Shown piece after piece: positions 46,526-59,612 of a stretch of 64,000 nucleotides of DNA (positions within the stretch are counted from its first letter, which is position 1; each line of letters opens with the position of its first letter). Below the pieces are notes generated by a model. The model was not told where the DNA came from and ran no database searches. It worked only from the letters and a program-made list of their open reading frames with translations. A program made the translations under genes and the position numbers. Origin of the DNA: Diadophis punctatus similis (taxonomy: Eukaryota; Chordata; Lepidosauria; Squamata; Dipsadidae); the NCBI GenBank assembly GCA_023053685.1, contig JALIGW010000002.1, positions 168,384,430 through 168,448,429 on the forward strand, in the 5' to 3' direction.

Positions 46526-49500
46526 AAAATGTGAAATCTATGGTCTTATTTCAATTAAGGGCAAACCAGATTCCAAACAGTGAATGGTTTTTTAAAAAAT
46601 AGTAATATTATTAAAAGATACAATTAAAAAGATAAACATTAATGCAAACTAAAAAAAGAGAATACAAAGGAAAAAGAGAGAAAGTTAAGAAATGAAAAAA
46701 ATGAAAAAAAAATAGAAAAGATTATAATAAAAAAGAACTATATAAAGAATTGACTTTCTGCCTTTATCACAAGTATAAACAATTTTAGTAACTTATCACT
46801 TTCTCCAAAAATACAACAAATGATCTCTTCTTCCCACAACCCATCTCTTATTTATAAACAAATACTTAAAACCTCATCATCACTACAACTAGCAATATAT
46901 ATATATATATTAACCTTGATCAAATGAACCAACTTTATATCACTTCCTTTTACTTTTAACAATTTTGATTTTTAGTCCCTTCAAATAATGTCATTTCATT
47001 TTTATTTCATCTCCTCACAATATTCTTCAAAGCTTTAACACGCCTCTTTTGTAAATCCAATATAGGAAAATTATCCAGGGCACTCTTTTGGATTATTTTT
47101 TGTATGTCCCTTATGTAGACAAAAATCTTGCAGCAGGTCTCCCCTTGAACTTTGTCTATTATGAATCCATCAAATTTAGCTTGGGTAGATGTATCCAAAT
47201 AATAGTTTATGAGCATAATGTATTGTAGTGATATTAACTGATTTTTAAGAAAATACTATGTGTCCACTCCAAAAAAATGCCTCTCTGGACTAAGAAGTGA
47301 TCATTTTCAGATGATTTTGAGTATTATTAACCCATGTTTAAATGCAACATGTTGCTTCTCCACAAATGACCTTTTCAAAGTACTATGTTATTCCCAAGGG
47401 AGATAATCTGGCACGTGGCATCTTCTTGTCAGTGATTAAAGGTTTAATTGTTTTCCTGGGCATTTCACTAACTATTCCCAGCCTTTCCATAACTACTGTT
47501 GCATTATCTTAGGATTGAACTTATATAATATTTTACTGATTTGTCCTATTTTTATTCTATATATTGGAATGCAAGTTTGTCATATAATTATGCTTACTTT
47601 ACAGAAGGAAAACAGAAATTATAGGTGGTAAAGAATGTAGTTGACCACTATGACTAACAACCCATTCTGAGAACAAAATACATATTTAAACATACGTTAA
47701 ATAGAATATACATCCTATTTATGTTCTCAAGATACCTTCGGATGGTATTTTAACATTATGGTATCAGTCAGTTTCTATATTGTGCTAGATTTCACATATG
47801 GTACTAATCTAGATCTTGTTCAGTTTATGTTAGTATACAATTCCTTTATAATCACCACTATAAACTTTCCTTCTCTCTTCACTTGACAGAGTTCTTAGTT
47901 GCTATAGACAACCAAACAAATAGTTATTTACAAACCTTGTTTAGCATATGTATAGGAAAATTCCTACAAACCTGAAATTGTTTCTCTAAACAAGTAATGA
48001 AATGAAATTCCAGTTAATCTGTTGGCAGCAAACATTCTTTCTCCCCTTCCCCACCTCCCAATAATGGCTCCTGAATATATATGATGGTTGTTAATATTTA
48101 TTATGGATTTAACTTGTGTATTGAAATCAGAGATCCAGTGTTTCCTCAAGGACTTTCCAGAGGAAAATGATGTAATTAATATTATACTTTGTTCTTACCC
48201 AAAAATCTGAGAAGTGATTCTTTTCTAACCTATGACTCAATCTGGGAATTTGAGAAAATTATGAATAATCCTTTTCATGTGTACCAATATCACTCTGCTG
48301 CATACAACACACATGTATACATATGGCATCACTATCAGATATGCTTTATTATATCCAAATGTGCTGGAAACAAACTACCTAAATAAAACATTGTGGTTTT
48401 AAACTACCATGAAATGGAATTGGCTCTTGACTTTCCCGTGCCTATACACAACACACATTCCATATTATTCTCCAAATAACAAATCATAGCATTCATATAT
48501 TATGTTCCTCTATACATTATTAATCATTTAAGTAATTGCTTCTTTGGCGACCCACAGGCTATGGAAACCTGGAAACCTTGTATTTTTTTAAAAAATGTTT
48601 GTTTATAAAATAGTTTTATTCAAAATTTACCTAGGAAGCTCATGAATTCACATGTTTTATGTGAGTTTCAGTATGCCATCTGTAGGTCCTCTGGAGCAGA
48701 AGTAGTCAGGCCTGAATTAAACCATTTTCTAATAATATATCATGGAAATGTTAATAAGGTATTGCAATGCAGGACTGGCTTTAAAGGTGTAATTCATTTT
48801 TCTAATTAAGACCAAGTATAAAGAACCGCAGCTCCAGGATAGCTATGCTGGTTCCTGGTTTGTTTTAAAGCACATGACCAAAACAAATCTAAGGAATTGC
48901 ATCAAATGCCATTCTGCTCCAAGTCAAATATATAATACCACGGTTAGTCAAATAATCAAAGTCATTCATTTGAGAGAGATACTTAATTGTAGGACTGGTG
49001 TTAAATAATTCAAAATCTCTTTTCTTGGTTATCCAGCCTTACTGTCTAATAATGACCAGAAATAAGGCTTTTCAGTCTGGTGTGTCAATTGCCCAGTTGA
49101 ATCTGGTGCTTCAGATTTTCCTCCAGAATATTCATTGTGGATCTCATCTATGTTTATGTTAAAATCCACTCTGTTGTGCAGTCTAACTTTTTTTAAAAAA
49201 TGTATCAGCATTGTCATTTAAAGTTTTATTTTTTTCTATGTGTCTCTGCAAATCCTTAGTTGACCAAAGAATGGGATATGAGGGTGTGCATATTTTGAAA
49301 AATTCAGAAAAAAATTCTCTGGCTCTGATACGAGACAATGTAATAAAGCCACTTTTAAAACAGCACCATCTTTTTTTCAAGCCTCCAATAATAATGTTAC
49401 TATCTTTTCCAGAGCTCAAACCCTTCTTTTAAAAGAAATAGTAATATTGCATCAATCTCTAATGCTTTTCAGTTTTCACTAGCTGAGAAAGGATATGATT

Positions 49501-50363
49501 TTTACATAATCTACAGAATAAAACTCTTTTTTTTACAACATATTGGTAATAATTCATTCGTATGGTGGTGTATGGAAAAACAATTGCCAGAAGATGAAAG
49601 AGGTTCATTAAAAGACGTCCTTGTTCTTGACGTGATCATTAATCACATGGCTACAGTTGGGTCTCCATGGAACCTTATTTGGCAAAGAATGAGCAGCACC
49701 AAATTCCAGGAGGATTCACTCAGCAGATATAAAGAGAAACAAAATCATAAACAACCGAGTTATTCCATTTGGCCCACAGAAGTCTCTTCCCCACCCTTGT
49801 TTTTTTCCCCTTAATCTCAACACATAAAAATAGTGAAAGTGATTTGTTCAAGTCAGATTTTGGTTCCGCTTCTTTTGGCCTCCTTTCCGTCTGATGGAAA
49901 ATAAATGGGGCAAACAAAGAAGAACATGTCAAGGACACAAACAGGAAAGCAGTCTCATCCTTCACTGATAGGAATGCATGTGTGCAAAACCACAGTGACT
50001 CAAATCTATAGGAATTACTAAACCAGATTGTAAAGAAAGATGAACTGTCTTTATATGTTTGGGACGCGTAGCATGAATCTAAAGTTTAAAAGCTAAACCT
50101 ACATTTACTAAAAATCTCAAGAGATAATTAAACTATCGCAATAAATGCGGGATGGGCATTTGCATATGCAACTGATCTAAATTAATAATTACATTCATAT
50201 GGAATATACTTTTCTCAGCGGGAAAAGTACTTCAATGAGGTTGTTCTCATTTCCAATTCTTTCTTGACTATATCTTAAATTTAATCAGAAATCATTGGAG
50301 TTTTGTGAATTATACGGTATTTTAAAATAATGAAAAATGGTTCATACTGTTTGTTTTCTGAAC
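46526..50363. other. 3.8-kb AT-rich intron 2 stretch
   Basis: Contains long A/T-rich runs (46590-46740) and a short (AT)n at about 46896-46910. I recognise no transposon or gene in it. Confidence 0.5.
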
Positions 50364-50502
50364 TACCCTGTTTCCCCCAAAATAAGACATCCCCTGATAA
50401 TAAGCTCAATCGGGCTTTTGAGTGCATGGCAATAAGGCCAAGCGCTTATTTCAGGGTTCAAAAATATATAAGACGGGGTCTTATTTTCGGGAAAATACGA
50501 TA
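50364..50502. mobile_element. Mariner-like MITE, second copy
   Basis: Ends TACCCTGTTTCCCCCAAAAT and ATTTTCGGGAAAATACGATA; the reverse of the copy at 26871-27009, of equal length (139 bp). Confidence 0.82.
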
Positions 50503-51335
50503 TTAGAAACTACTTCATTTAAAGGCAACTATTATATTCAATGGGATTAAGATGGGGGGGGGGAACCTTGATCAGTAATCCTTTAGTAATCATCCTTCGA
50601 ATCACTGAATTAAAGTATAATATAACAGTGCTTAAGAAAACAACATTAAATCAAGAAGCTGTGAAATGTTTGTTCATACAAGTTTTACTGATAGCAACAT
50701 AAAGAAAACACATTCAGGTTTCTGGAAGAATTCCTACAGGAATGATCTATATAGATCGCAATAAATAATTTTCTGATGGAGCTAGTTTCCCTTTTCTTTT
50801 GAAAACAATGCTTTGCTAAAAGGATGACTCATTTTCAGTAACAAATAAGTCTGCATCTGGCTTAAGCAGTGACTACTTTTATTGGCCAGACATCTTTATT
50901 TGCAACTCAAAGATTTGCTTAGGGCTGAGTTAAGAAATACAATAACTATATCATCCAGATGTTTTATCTGGTCAAGGCTTAAAAAGAACCAATAAAATTG
51001 TTAATATAATTACTATGCTTATTGCATAAAATAAACATGTAGGTTTTCAGATTGGGAGAGATGTTGCTTTTTAAAATACTTAGTTGGCTATTTTAGAAGT
51101 TCTCTTCTTTCTCCTCCAATATATAAGCCTAAATAATAATTTATCTTAAATAAATCATGATTGGCCCACCGTGAAGAGTTTCTCTTAATTGCCTAAGGAA
51201 TTCCTCATTCCCTGTCCTTCCAGGTTTCAACCTCACTCTTTGTTCCAATGTTTGGGGGAGCATGTTAGTTCCCATTCTACTGCTTTTTGGATCTTCTTCT
51301 TATACTTATTGGCATTTGATGTTTCGTATGCTATG
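50503..51335. other. Intron 2 segment, no recognised feature
   Basis: AT-rich non-coding sequence. Confidence 0.5.
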
Positions 51336-51343
51336 ATTGTCAT

Positions 51344-51851
51344 CAGGGGTGGGCTGCTGCGGGTTTGCCCGGGTTCGGGCGATCCTCTAGTGAAGATTCA
51401 GTGAACCTCCAAATCCCACTCCTGGCTGGCCCCACCCACCCCTCCCAGGAGTCTCCATGCCACCCGTTTTGGATGCCACGTAAGTGCAGGGCCTGTGCAG
51501 AGGCTCGGGAAGGGCGAAAAATGGGCCTCCTGGAGGCTCCGGAAGGCCAGAAACGGGCCCATTTCCGGCCTCTGGAGGGCCTCCGGAGCCCGGGGGAGGC
51601 CATTTTCACCCTCCCGGAAGCTCAAGGAAAGCCTCTGAAGCCCGGGGAGGGCAAAAAACGGACCTCCCGGAAGTTCCGGAAGGCCGGAAATGAGCCCATT
51701 TCCAGCCTCCAGAGAGCCTCCAGAGCATGGGGAGGGCAAAAGCGCCCCCCTGCCGCTGTGTTGCAGGAGGCCGACTAGGTCACACCCACCATGGCCACGC
51801 CCAGCAACCGGGCAGAGAACCCGTTGCTAAAATTTTTGAAGCCCACCCCTG
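51344..51851. mobile_element. hAT-type element, 508 bp, GC-rich tandem interior
   Basis: Exact 8-bp duplication ATTGTCAT (51336-51343, 51852-51859); ends CAGGGGTGGG / CCCACCCCTG. The interior repeats a unit of about 130 bp containing 'cggaaggccggaaatgagcc' (51540 and 51675 versions), each quasi-palindromic. Open frames on both strands follow from lack of A/T and are not genes. Confidence 0.95.
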
Positions 51852-51859
51852 ATTGTCAT

Positions 51860-52762
51860 GTTCTCCCAGTGTTCCCTGTGGCAGCAGTTTATACAATTCT
51901 GCAATTCCAATTTGTTCAGTACTTTATTTTTTTCTTGTATATTTTGGTGCTCTGCCTTTTTGTACATATATAATATTGTATACTTTTTTAGAAAATGATT
52001 TATATGACTAAAAATGGTCAAGTAGATTCATATAAATCAAATGTATACTGGGGTCCAACAAAATTTCTAATGCAATCTTCTGGATATGCTATATGAATTT
52101 AGACCCTTTCTCTGGAGATTCATGTAATGTAGCACAACCACAATGAAATTATTTATGGTTAATTAAATAGTGGGTGGATGACTTAGGAAAAAACCTCTTA
52201 GCCAAATAACAGACTACAAATATATAATATAAATAAAATAAATTAGAATAAAATGAAGCTTTAAACAAAACTAGGTGCGTCTAAGAACAAATAGCAAGCA
52301 GAGCTGAGACAGAAATAATGCTAAAGGACAATTTAAAAGACATGAGAAAAATATTTTAAATCAAGAAAGCAAATATACATCTTACTTGCATTTAATAGCT
52401 AGTGGGGGCAAACCTGATGAAATTCTAAATTCTAAATAACCTTGTTCAGTAATTTCATGTACCGTACTATACATAAGAAACATTACAGGGAATAAGACCC
52501 CAAGTTTTAATTACCACAAAGTCAAGTTCAGTACCATGAAATAGCCAGATTCCTCTGAAGGAAATCATCTTAAACTATAGGGAAAAAAATAGAAAAGCAA
52601 AGTCTGACTTCATTTATTTGTCTGTTTGTTTGATTGATTGATTTCTACAGCCATTCATCTCAACAAATAACTCTGGGCAGAGTATATATTTACATTCTTT
52701 GTTACAGAATTATGAACTCCTGCCTAAATTATATGGATTTCTAATTTAAAGATAAATGCATT
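51860..52762. other. Intron 2 segment, no recognised feature
   Basis: AT-rich non-coding sequence. Confidence 0.5.
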
Positions 52763-52770
52763 ATATAGAC

Positions 52771-53759
52771 CCGTGGTGGCGAACCTATGGCACGCGTGCC
52801 ACCACGCGGAGCCATTTCGGCTGGCACGCCACGGGTCCGGCACATTCTACTTCCGGGTTTCTGGCGCGCATGCGCAGAGCTGCTAGAGCTACCCGAAGCA
52901 GAAGGAGGAGGGGCGGTTGCACAGGCTGGGCGGCTCGCGTAACCGCTCCCTCCTCCTTCTGCTGCCAGCCTCATGTTCCTGCTTCTGCCCGGAGTGCCAG
53001 GCTTGGAGCAGAAGGAGGAGGGGGCGGTTGCGCGAGCCGCCCAGCCTGCGCAACCGCCCCCTTCTCCTGCTCCAAGCCTCGCACTCCGGGCACCAGCCGG
53101 AACGTGAGGCTGGCAGGAGAAGGAGGAGGGAGCGGTTACGCGAGCCGCCCAGCCTGCGCAACCGCCCCCTTCTCCTGCTCCAAGCCTCGCACTCTGGGCA
53201 CCAGCCGGAACGTGAGGCTGGCAGGAGAAGGAGGAGGGGCGGTTGCGCAGGCTGGGCGGCTCGCGTAACCGCTCCCTCCTCCTTCTGCTGTCAGCCTCAC
53301 GTTCCGGCTGGTGCCCGGAGTGCGAGGCTTGGAGCAGGAGAAGGGGGCGGTTGCGCAGGCTGGGCGGCTCGCGTAACCGCTCCCTCCTCCTTCTCCTGCC
53401 AGCCTCACGTTCCGGCTGGTGCCCGGAGTGCGAGGCTTGGAGCAGGAGAAGGGGGCGGTTGCGCAGGCTGGGCGGCTCGCGTAACCGCCCCCTCCTCCTT
53501 CTGCTGTCAGCCTCACATTCCGGCTTGTGCCCGGAGTGCGAGGCTTGGAGCAGGAGGAGGAGGGGGCGGTTACACGTGCGCAGTAGATGTGCGCATGCGC
53601 GGTGTGGGCGCGTGCGTGGTGCAGGCGCGTGCATGTAGGTGTGGGTGCGCATGCGCGGGGGGGTGCACATTGCATTTTGGGTAGTGGCACGCGGGAGCGC
53701 TGGTGGGTGTGCGCGCGCCTATTTTTGGCACGCCGAGAGAAAAAGGTTCGCCACCGCTG
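52771..53759. mobile_element. hAT-type element, 989 bp, with GC-rich tandem array
   Basis: Exact 8-bp duplication ATATAGAC (52763-52770, 53760-53767). Ends CCGTGGTGGCGAACCTATGG and GGTTCGCCACCGCTG are inverted repeats of the GGCGAACCT family. The middle (52900-53575) is a tandem array of a roughly 108-bp unit. Long open frames (up to 309 codons on the minus strand) cross the array but their repetitive Arg/Ser/Pro-rich translation is a by-product of the repeat. Confidence 0.96.
52900..53575. repeat. About 108-bp GC-rich unit repeated six times, in two orientations
   Basis: Forward units start with GGCGGTTGCGCAGGCTGGGC at 53238, 53346 and 53454 (steps 108 and 108, then 111 to the partial copy at 53565) and once at 52912. 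Between about 53023 and 53237 the unit runs reversed twice. The order is F-R-R-F-F-F. Orientation changes fall at GCGGTTGCGC..GCGTAACCGC, which is itself nearly palindromic. Confidence 0.9.
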
Positions 53760-53767
53760 ATATAGAC

Positions 53768-54279
53768 ACTTAGGCAGTCTCTTCCAAAGTTCTGACAATT
53801 TAACAACTTTAATCAGGAATTTTAATACAGAACCTTTATTTATGAAATATTCTGTTACTGTATATGGTATATGCATTGTATTCTCACCAAGGTTGATGGG
53901 AAATTTTGAACTGACATAAACATATATGGTTGAGGTCTACTGAGATTTCACACAGGTTCTTTTTATGTGTATGCTGCAATAAAAATTCCCATTTCTTTTT
54001 ATGTATTTTTGTGGAATGTTTACATGCTGGGAAGCATCACAGAAGGATATTTCCTATTCTCATGTCAAAAATAATCTTACAGTGGAAGAAGCTGGAAATG
54101 TTAAATCATAAGGAAAAAGCAGACATCCAAGTTTTGTAAAGTATTCATATTTTCTCTGGAGGTAGAACTGACCAGTATCAGAGACATAAACTAAATTCAT
54201 TGAACAAAAATTTGAACCATTTTGTATGCCAAATCAACACCCCAGTTTACTATAGAAGAAAACTGGAAAAACAGAGATG
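53768..54279. other. Intron 2 segment, no recognised feature
   Basis: AT-rich non-coding sequence. Confidence 0.5.
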
Positions 54280-54542
54280 CAATGGTACCTACTCATCTGC
54301 TTTGAAACTCATTGAATTTGGTATTCAACGATTTTGATGCAAAAATTTTGTCCCGGTATTCATCGTTTGTTTGGTAGTCAACACACAAGCTAGAACTTAT
54401 CGGTCTCGGCTGCCTTGTGACTTACTACATTATCCCTTATGGGAAAATTTTTTGTTTGGTAATCATCGATTTTGGTAATCATCGATTTTGGTACTCATCG
54501 CGCCTCCCAGAACCAATTAACAATTAGTATCGGGTACCACTG
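54280..54542. mobile_element. DNA-transposon relic, ends CAATGGTACC / GGTACCACTG
   Basis: About 263 bp with short inverted ends CARTGGTACC and internal direct repeats of 'ggtaatcatcgattttggta' (54459-54500). Probably a Tc1/mariner or pogo-type MITE; target duplication is not clear. Confidence 0.65.
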
Positions 54543-55193
54543 TATTAGAATTGATTTTCTAACATGTTAAGAACATTAACCTGAAGTTTCAGAGTTTTCA
54601 AGACTGTGGTACCTTAATAATTTTTAAGACAAAGTATAAACAGTACAGTGAAAATACTTTGTATATCAGAATGCCATTTTGGTTTTGATTAAAAAGGTAT
54701 TTCAGCTACAAGTATCTTTAAAATCACTAAAATAATATTAAACTCATAAAAATGATTTTGGCAAGACTATAGAATAATTTTCTGCAATTTTCTGTGAGAC
54801 TTTTGGACACAATTCCACTGAGAGATTACAAAGAGACAAAAACCAATGTAAAATATCCCTCCTATAATTAATCAAGTTCAAATCTTCTTATAAAATATGT
54901 AACTACGACCAACCTAGGCATTTCTATTTCTCAAAAGTAAACAGTACATTCTGCCATATTAAAAATTACCTGTAATTATCTTCAAAATAGGCTTTTAGAA
55001 GACACCAAACCTAAAGACCTAAAAATGCCATTCACTTAAAATTGTAAAATTTCAGTAAAAATTGTACAGGATCAAATACTGAAAACATCTGTGACTTTGT
55101 CTCCCTCCCCTCCATAATTATGGGTCTTGCCAACAGTATGTAAATAGATGCTTAGATGTCAAACATGTTGCAATAACTCTAGGCTTCTTTAGC
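54543..55193. other. Intron 2 segment, no recognised feature
   Basis: AT-rich non-coding sequence. Confidence 0.5.
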
Positions 55194-55201
55194 TTCTAAA
55201 G

Positions 55202-55700
55202 CAGTGGTGGGTTCCTACCAGTGCGGTCCACTCTATAGTACCGGTAGCGGCCTGCTGGTGACGTCACGGTGCAGTCGGTTGCCGGTGCCTGGGCGCCGCC
55301 ATTTTTTAAAAAAAAATTTCTTCTGCGGATGCCCAGAAGCTGAGTTTCCGGCACTGCTCATGCGCTGCCTTCCTACCCCACTGTGAGTCCAAGCAGGGGA
55401 GGATGGCTGAGGGAGCGCATGAAACGCTGAAAGAACAGGCGGCAGGAGCTCTCTCCATTCCCCTCCCTTCAGCAGTCCGAGAAGCCACGAACGTGCGGTG
55501 ATGATCCTAGGCATTTTTGCACGTTTGAGGCTTCTCGAGCTGCTGAGGGGAGGGGGAATGGGCAGCAGGACCTATCTCAGTTCCCCTCCCTTCAGCAGTC
55601 CGAGAAGCCATGCCCACCCGGTCACATGGCTGGCAAGCCACACCCACAAAATAAGCCACGTCCACAGAGTGGCAGTAAAAAAATTAGGAACCCGCCCCTG
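55202..55700. mobile_element. hAT-type element, 499 bp, twin of 30220-30742
   Basis: Exact 8-bp duplication TTCTAAAG (55194-55201, 55701-55708). It reads almost identically to 30220-30742 through the whole interior, differing by scattered substitutions and a shorter A/T tract, so the two derive from one recent source. Confidence 0.95.
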
Positions 55701-55708
55701 TTCTAAAG

Positions 55709-56389
55709 TACTGACATATTACAACTTTAGCACAAATCTTATAGTGAAGTTAATTTTATTATTTTGCAACCCATGCGTCTTGGAATTGTTTCAGTCAAAA
55801 TCTCTAAGAGAAGTTTTTCAAGTTTCCAATTACATTCTCAATGTTATTTTCTGATCTGAGGTTGGACCACTGTCAGTAAAGGCAAGAATCCAGATCACAA
55901 ACTTTAATTATTAGTTAACCTGAACTGAATCACCACAGGCTTGGTTCCTCTTGTGTTAAGAGATCCCTGACACTCTCTTTGGAATCACCTCATAAAAGGC
56001 TGGGTTCCAAATGTGTAATATCTGTCGGGAAGCATTTCTGACAATAGAGTTAGACAGTAACAGAGCCAATATTAAGGAAAGAATAGGGAACACCAACTGG
56101 ATGTGCTATGAGTTCCAAACTGCCAAAATTTGGAAAGAAGACATTGTTCCCTGAAACCAGGAGATCAAATCCCAATTATAGAAGGAGCGTCATGCTGACA
56201 AGTAGAACCCTTTGCCCTCCTACCAGTATCTGGAAAAATGAATGGAAAAACCAACCTAGCTCAAGAGTTTTGCTCTTGCAGCTTCAGCAATATTTAATTA
56301 ATGGTCTGTTAATCTCTATAGTTTATAAAGATATACAGCATTCTTTCATTGCCCCACCTCCTAAAACCAGCATGATTATTGCAAGCCCA
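55709..56389. other. Intron 2 segment, no recognised feature
   Basis: Non-coding sequence. Confidence 0.5.
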
Positions 56390-56506
56390 GGAAGGAAGGA
56401 AGGAAGGAAGGAAGGAAGGAAGGAAGGAAGGAAGGAAGGAAGGAAGGAAGGAAGGAAGGAAGGAAGGAAGGAAGGAAGGAAGGAAAGAAGGAAGGAAGGA
56501 AGGAAA
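56390..56506. repeat. (GGAA)n microsatellite, about 115 bp
   Basis: Nearly pure GGAA units with one GAAAGAAGG interruption. GGAA arrays contain ETS-core motifs. Confidence 0.98.
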
Positions 56507-56580
56507 ATTGTGTAATACTGTACAGATAAGAGAAGAAAAATGAATTGCTGCCTCTTGATAAGTACAAAGCAGTTATAATA

Positions 56581-56657
56581 TTCATACATACATTCATTCA
56601 TTCATTCATTCATTCATTCATTCATTCATTCATTCATTCATTCATTCATTCATTCAG
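56581..56657. repeat. (ATTC)n microsatellite, about 75 bp
   Basis: Pure CATT/ATTC units, 75 bp after the GGAA array, leading into 'agctacatcctgcctttatt', which resembles the 3' end of a LINE in reverse. Confidence 0.97.
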
Positions 56658-56781
56658 CTACATCCTGCCTTTATTGTTTTTACAAATAAAACATATTCAA
56701 CACACTAATATGTTTTAACTGTGAACATGAGATATGTTTGTTTTATAATTTTACATTTGGAGAACATTCTTTGTTAATTTA

Positions 56782-57161
56782 CAGGTAGTCCTCAACTTAC
56801 AACTGTTCATTTAGTTATTGTTCAAAGTTACAATGGTACTGAAAAAATGACTTACGACCATTTTTCACACTTATGACTGTTTCAGCATCCTCATGGTCAC
56901 GTGATAAAAATTCAGATGCTTGGCAACTGGTTCATATTTATGATGGATGCAATTTTCTAGGATCATGTGATCACCTTTTGCAACCTTCTGACAAGCAAAG
57001 TCAATTGGAAAATCAGATTCATTTAACTGAAAAACTACAGTGATTCACTTAACAACTGTGGAAATAAAGGTTGTAAAATGGGACAAAATTCACTTAACAA
57101 ATGTCTCACTTAGCAACAGAAATTTTGGGCTCAGTTGTGATTGTAAGTCAAGGACTACCTG
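56782..57161 (+). mobile_element. Tigger-like DNA transposon, 380 bp, complete
   Basis: Ends CAGGTAGTCCTCAACTTAC and GTAAGTCAAGGACTACCTG, TA on both sides (56780-56781, 57162-57163). Best-preserved ends of the five copies. No coding capacity. Confidence 0.95.
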
Positions 57162-57289
57162 TATTTCAGATTCATTATGTAGATTTTATGTGATTTGATA
57201 ATGGAATAAAATAAAACAATTAACTAATATTGAATCCTTTTCTCCAGTAGTGAGAGAGTGGATGCTCTACTTCTCTTTCTGTGATCAAA

Positions 57290-58273
57290 ATTATGCCTGG
57301 ATGATGCCTGGATGATGTTAGGGTCTGGATGGGGAAGAACCGGCTAAAACTTAACCCTGACAAGACTGAGTGGCTGTGGATATTGCCTCCTAAGGACTTG
57401 ACCAACTGTCCCTCCTTGGTTCTTGGGGGGGAGAAATTAGCTCCCTCAGAACGGGTCCGCAATTTGGGTGTCCTCCTAGACCCACAGCTAAAATTGGAGC
57501 AACATCTTTCAGCTGTGGCTAGGGGGACCTTTGCACAAGTACGTCTTGTGCACCAATTGCGACCCTACTTGGAGAAGGAGGCACTTCTCACAGTCACTCA
57601 TGCCCTTATCACCTCACGGCTGGATTACTGCAATGCGCTCTACATAGGGCTACCCTTGAAGAGTATCTGGCGACTGCAATTGGTGCAAAATGCAGCTGCG
57701 CGAGCTGTGGTGGGTGTACCTAGATGCACCCACGTAACACCTATCCTCCGCCAGCTGCATTGGCTGCCCATTAGTCTCCGGATCCAATTTAAGGTGTTGG
57801 TCGCTACCTTTAAAGCCCTACATGGCTCAGGGCCAGGTTATCTTCGGGACCGCATCCTGCCGCATACCTCCCTACCACCGGTTAGGGCCCACAGAGTCGG
57901 CCTCCTCCAGGTCCCATCGACCAAACAATGTCGGTTGGCGGGGCCGAGGGGGAGGGCCTTCTCTGTGGGAGCTCCCTCCCTGTGGAACCAGCTTCCCCCG
58001 GAGATCAGGACCATCCCCACCCTACTGGCCTTCCGGAAAGCAATAAAAATTTGGCTCTTCCGGCAGGCGGGGTGAAAGTGAGACCAACTAGATTAGATAT
58101 GGGTCTCCCCCCCTTGATTATGAATATATGATACTCTTTTTAACTTTTGTATTTTTTAATCACTGTATTTTATACTTGTAATGGTTTTCTAATATGTTGT
58201 GAGCCGCCCAGAGTCCCCTGGGAGTTGGGCGGCATAGAAATCCATTCAAATAAACAAATAAATAAATAAATAA
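57290..58273 (+). mobile_element. L2/CR1-type LINE with 248-codon ORF2 C-terminus
   Basis: An open frame (57329-58075, stop TGA) encodes the end of a non-LTR reverse transcriptase: NRLKLNPDKTEWL, VRNLGVLLDPQL, TSRLDYCNALYIGLP, RLQLVQNAAAR, THVTPILRQLHWLP, FKALHGSGPGYL, LWNQLPPEIRT. The frame is open further left by similarity (about 57310) but without a start. The 3' UTR has GAGCCGCCCAGAGTCCC and an (AAAT)n tail to 58273. It lacks the endonuclease and the YADD part, so it is 5'-truncated, but having no stop in 248 codons suggests a young copy. Confidence 0.93.
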
Positions 58274-59094
<821 letters not shown>

Positions 59095-59246
59095 CTGTTC
59101 ACAGACAGTATCAGTTGATCCAGACAAGCTTTGATCTTGTTTTGTGCTTCTAAATGTGTCATATTTTCTGTGCTGTCACCATTAATTGACAAAATGACAT
59201 CACCTGGGCAAAGGTTAGCGAGAGCTGCTTTACTTCCTGGATTTAT
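59095..59246 (-). CDS. PDLIM4: PDLIM4 exon 2: core of the PDZ domain
   Basis: The exon is 152 bp with acceptor CCTATAG and donor GTAAATG, starting in phase 0 and ending in phase 2. It encodes about 50 residues of the PDZ domain: a [14 protein letters not shown] block, then I-L-S-INGDST, then [13 protein letters not shown] and a final strand LILSVNR. The same blocks occur in mammalian PDLIM4 ([28 protein letters not shown]). The carboxylate-binding loop and the start methionine would be in exon 1, which I could not find in the remaining 4.7 kb. The PDZ domain of this family binds alpha-actinin at Z-discs and stress fibres. Confidence 0.95.
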
Positions 59247-59375
59247 CTATAGGATAAAAAGAAAGAAAAGTTACAAACTATGATATTTTGATTGTCCTTT
59301 CAGATCTGTCCCTGAAAGGACAAACATATGGAAGTGGGAGATATTTTAAGAACCCACTGGGTTATCCTGTAGTTT

Positions 59376-59612
59376 TTGTTGCTGTTGTTGCTGCCTTTGA
59401 GTCAATATTGACTCCTGGCAACTGCCTAAACAAGTCCCTGCAATTTTCTTGGCAAGATTTCAGAAATGATTTGCTATTGCCTTCTTCTTCCTAGGCTGAG
59501 GGTGACTGGCCCAAGATCAGCCAGCTGGCTTTGAGCCTAAGGTGGGACTAGAACTCACAGGCTCCTGACTTATAGCCTATTGTCTTAAGCACTACTGTAC
59601 ATCACACTTGGC
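59376..59612 (-). mobile_element. Sauria-type SINE, minus strand
   Basis: In reverse: a head with 'agtgcttaagacaataggct' and the B-box-like GAGTTCTAGTCCC, the body 'gatcttgggccagtcaccct', and a tail 'caggagtcaatattgactc' with GCAACAACAGCAAC, like the BovB-type 3' end. Confidence 0.72.

Noticed and set aside
51343..51778. Frames of up to 137 codons in 51344-51851
   Set aside because: Lie inside a hAT element with 8-bp duplications; repetitive Pro/Glu/Gly composition.
52741..53684. Overlapping long open frames (309, 255, 246, 170 codons) on both strands
   Set aside because: They cross the GC-rich 108-bp tandem array inside a hAT element; open on both strands at once, with repetitive translations, so they reflect base composition and repetition.
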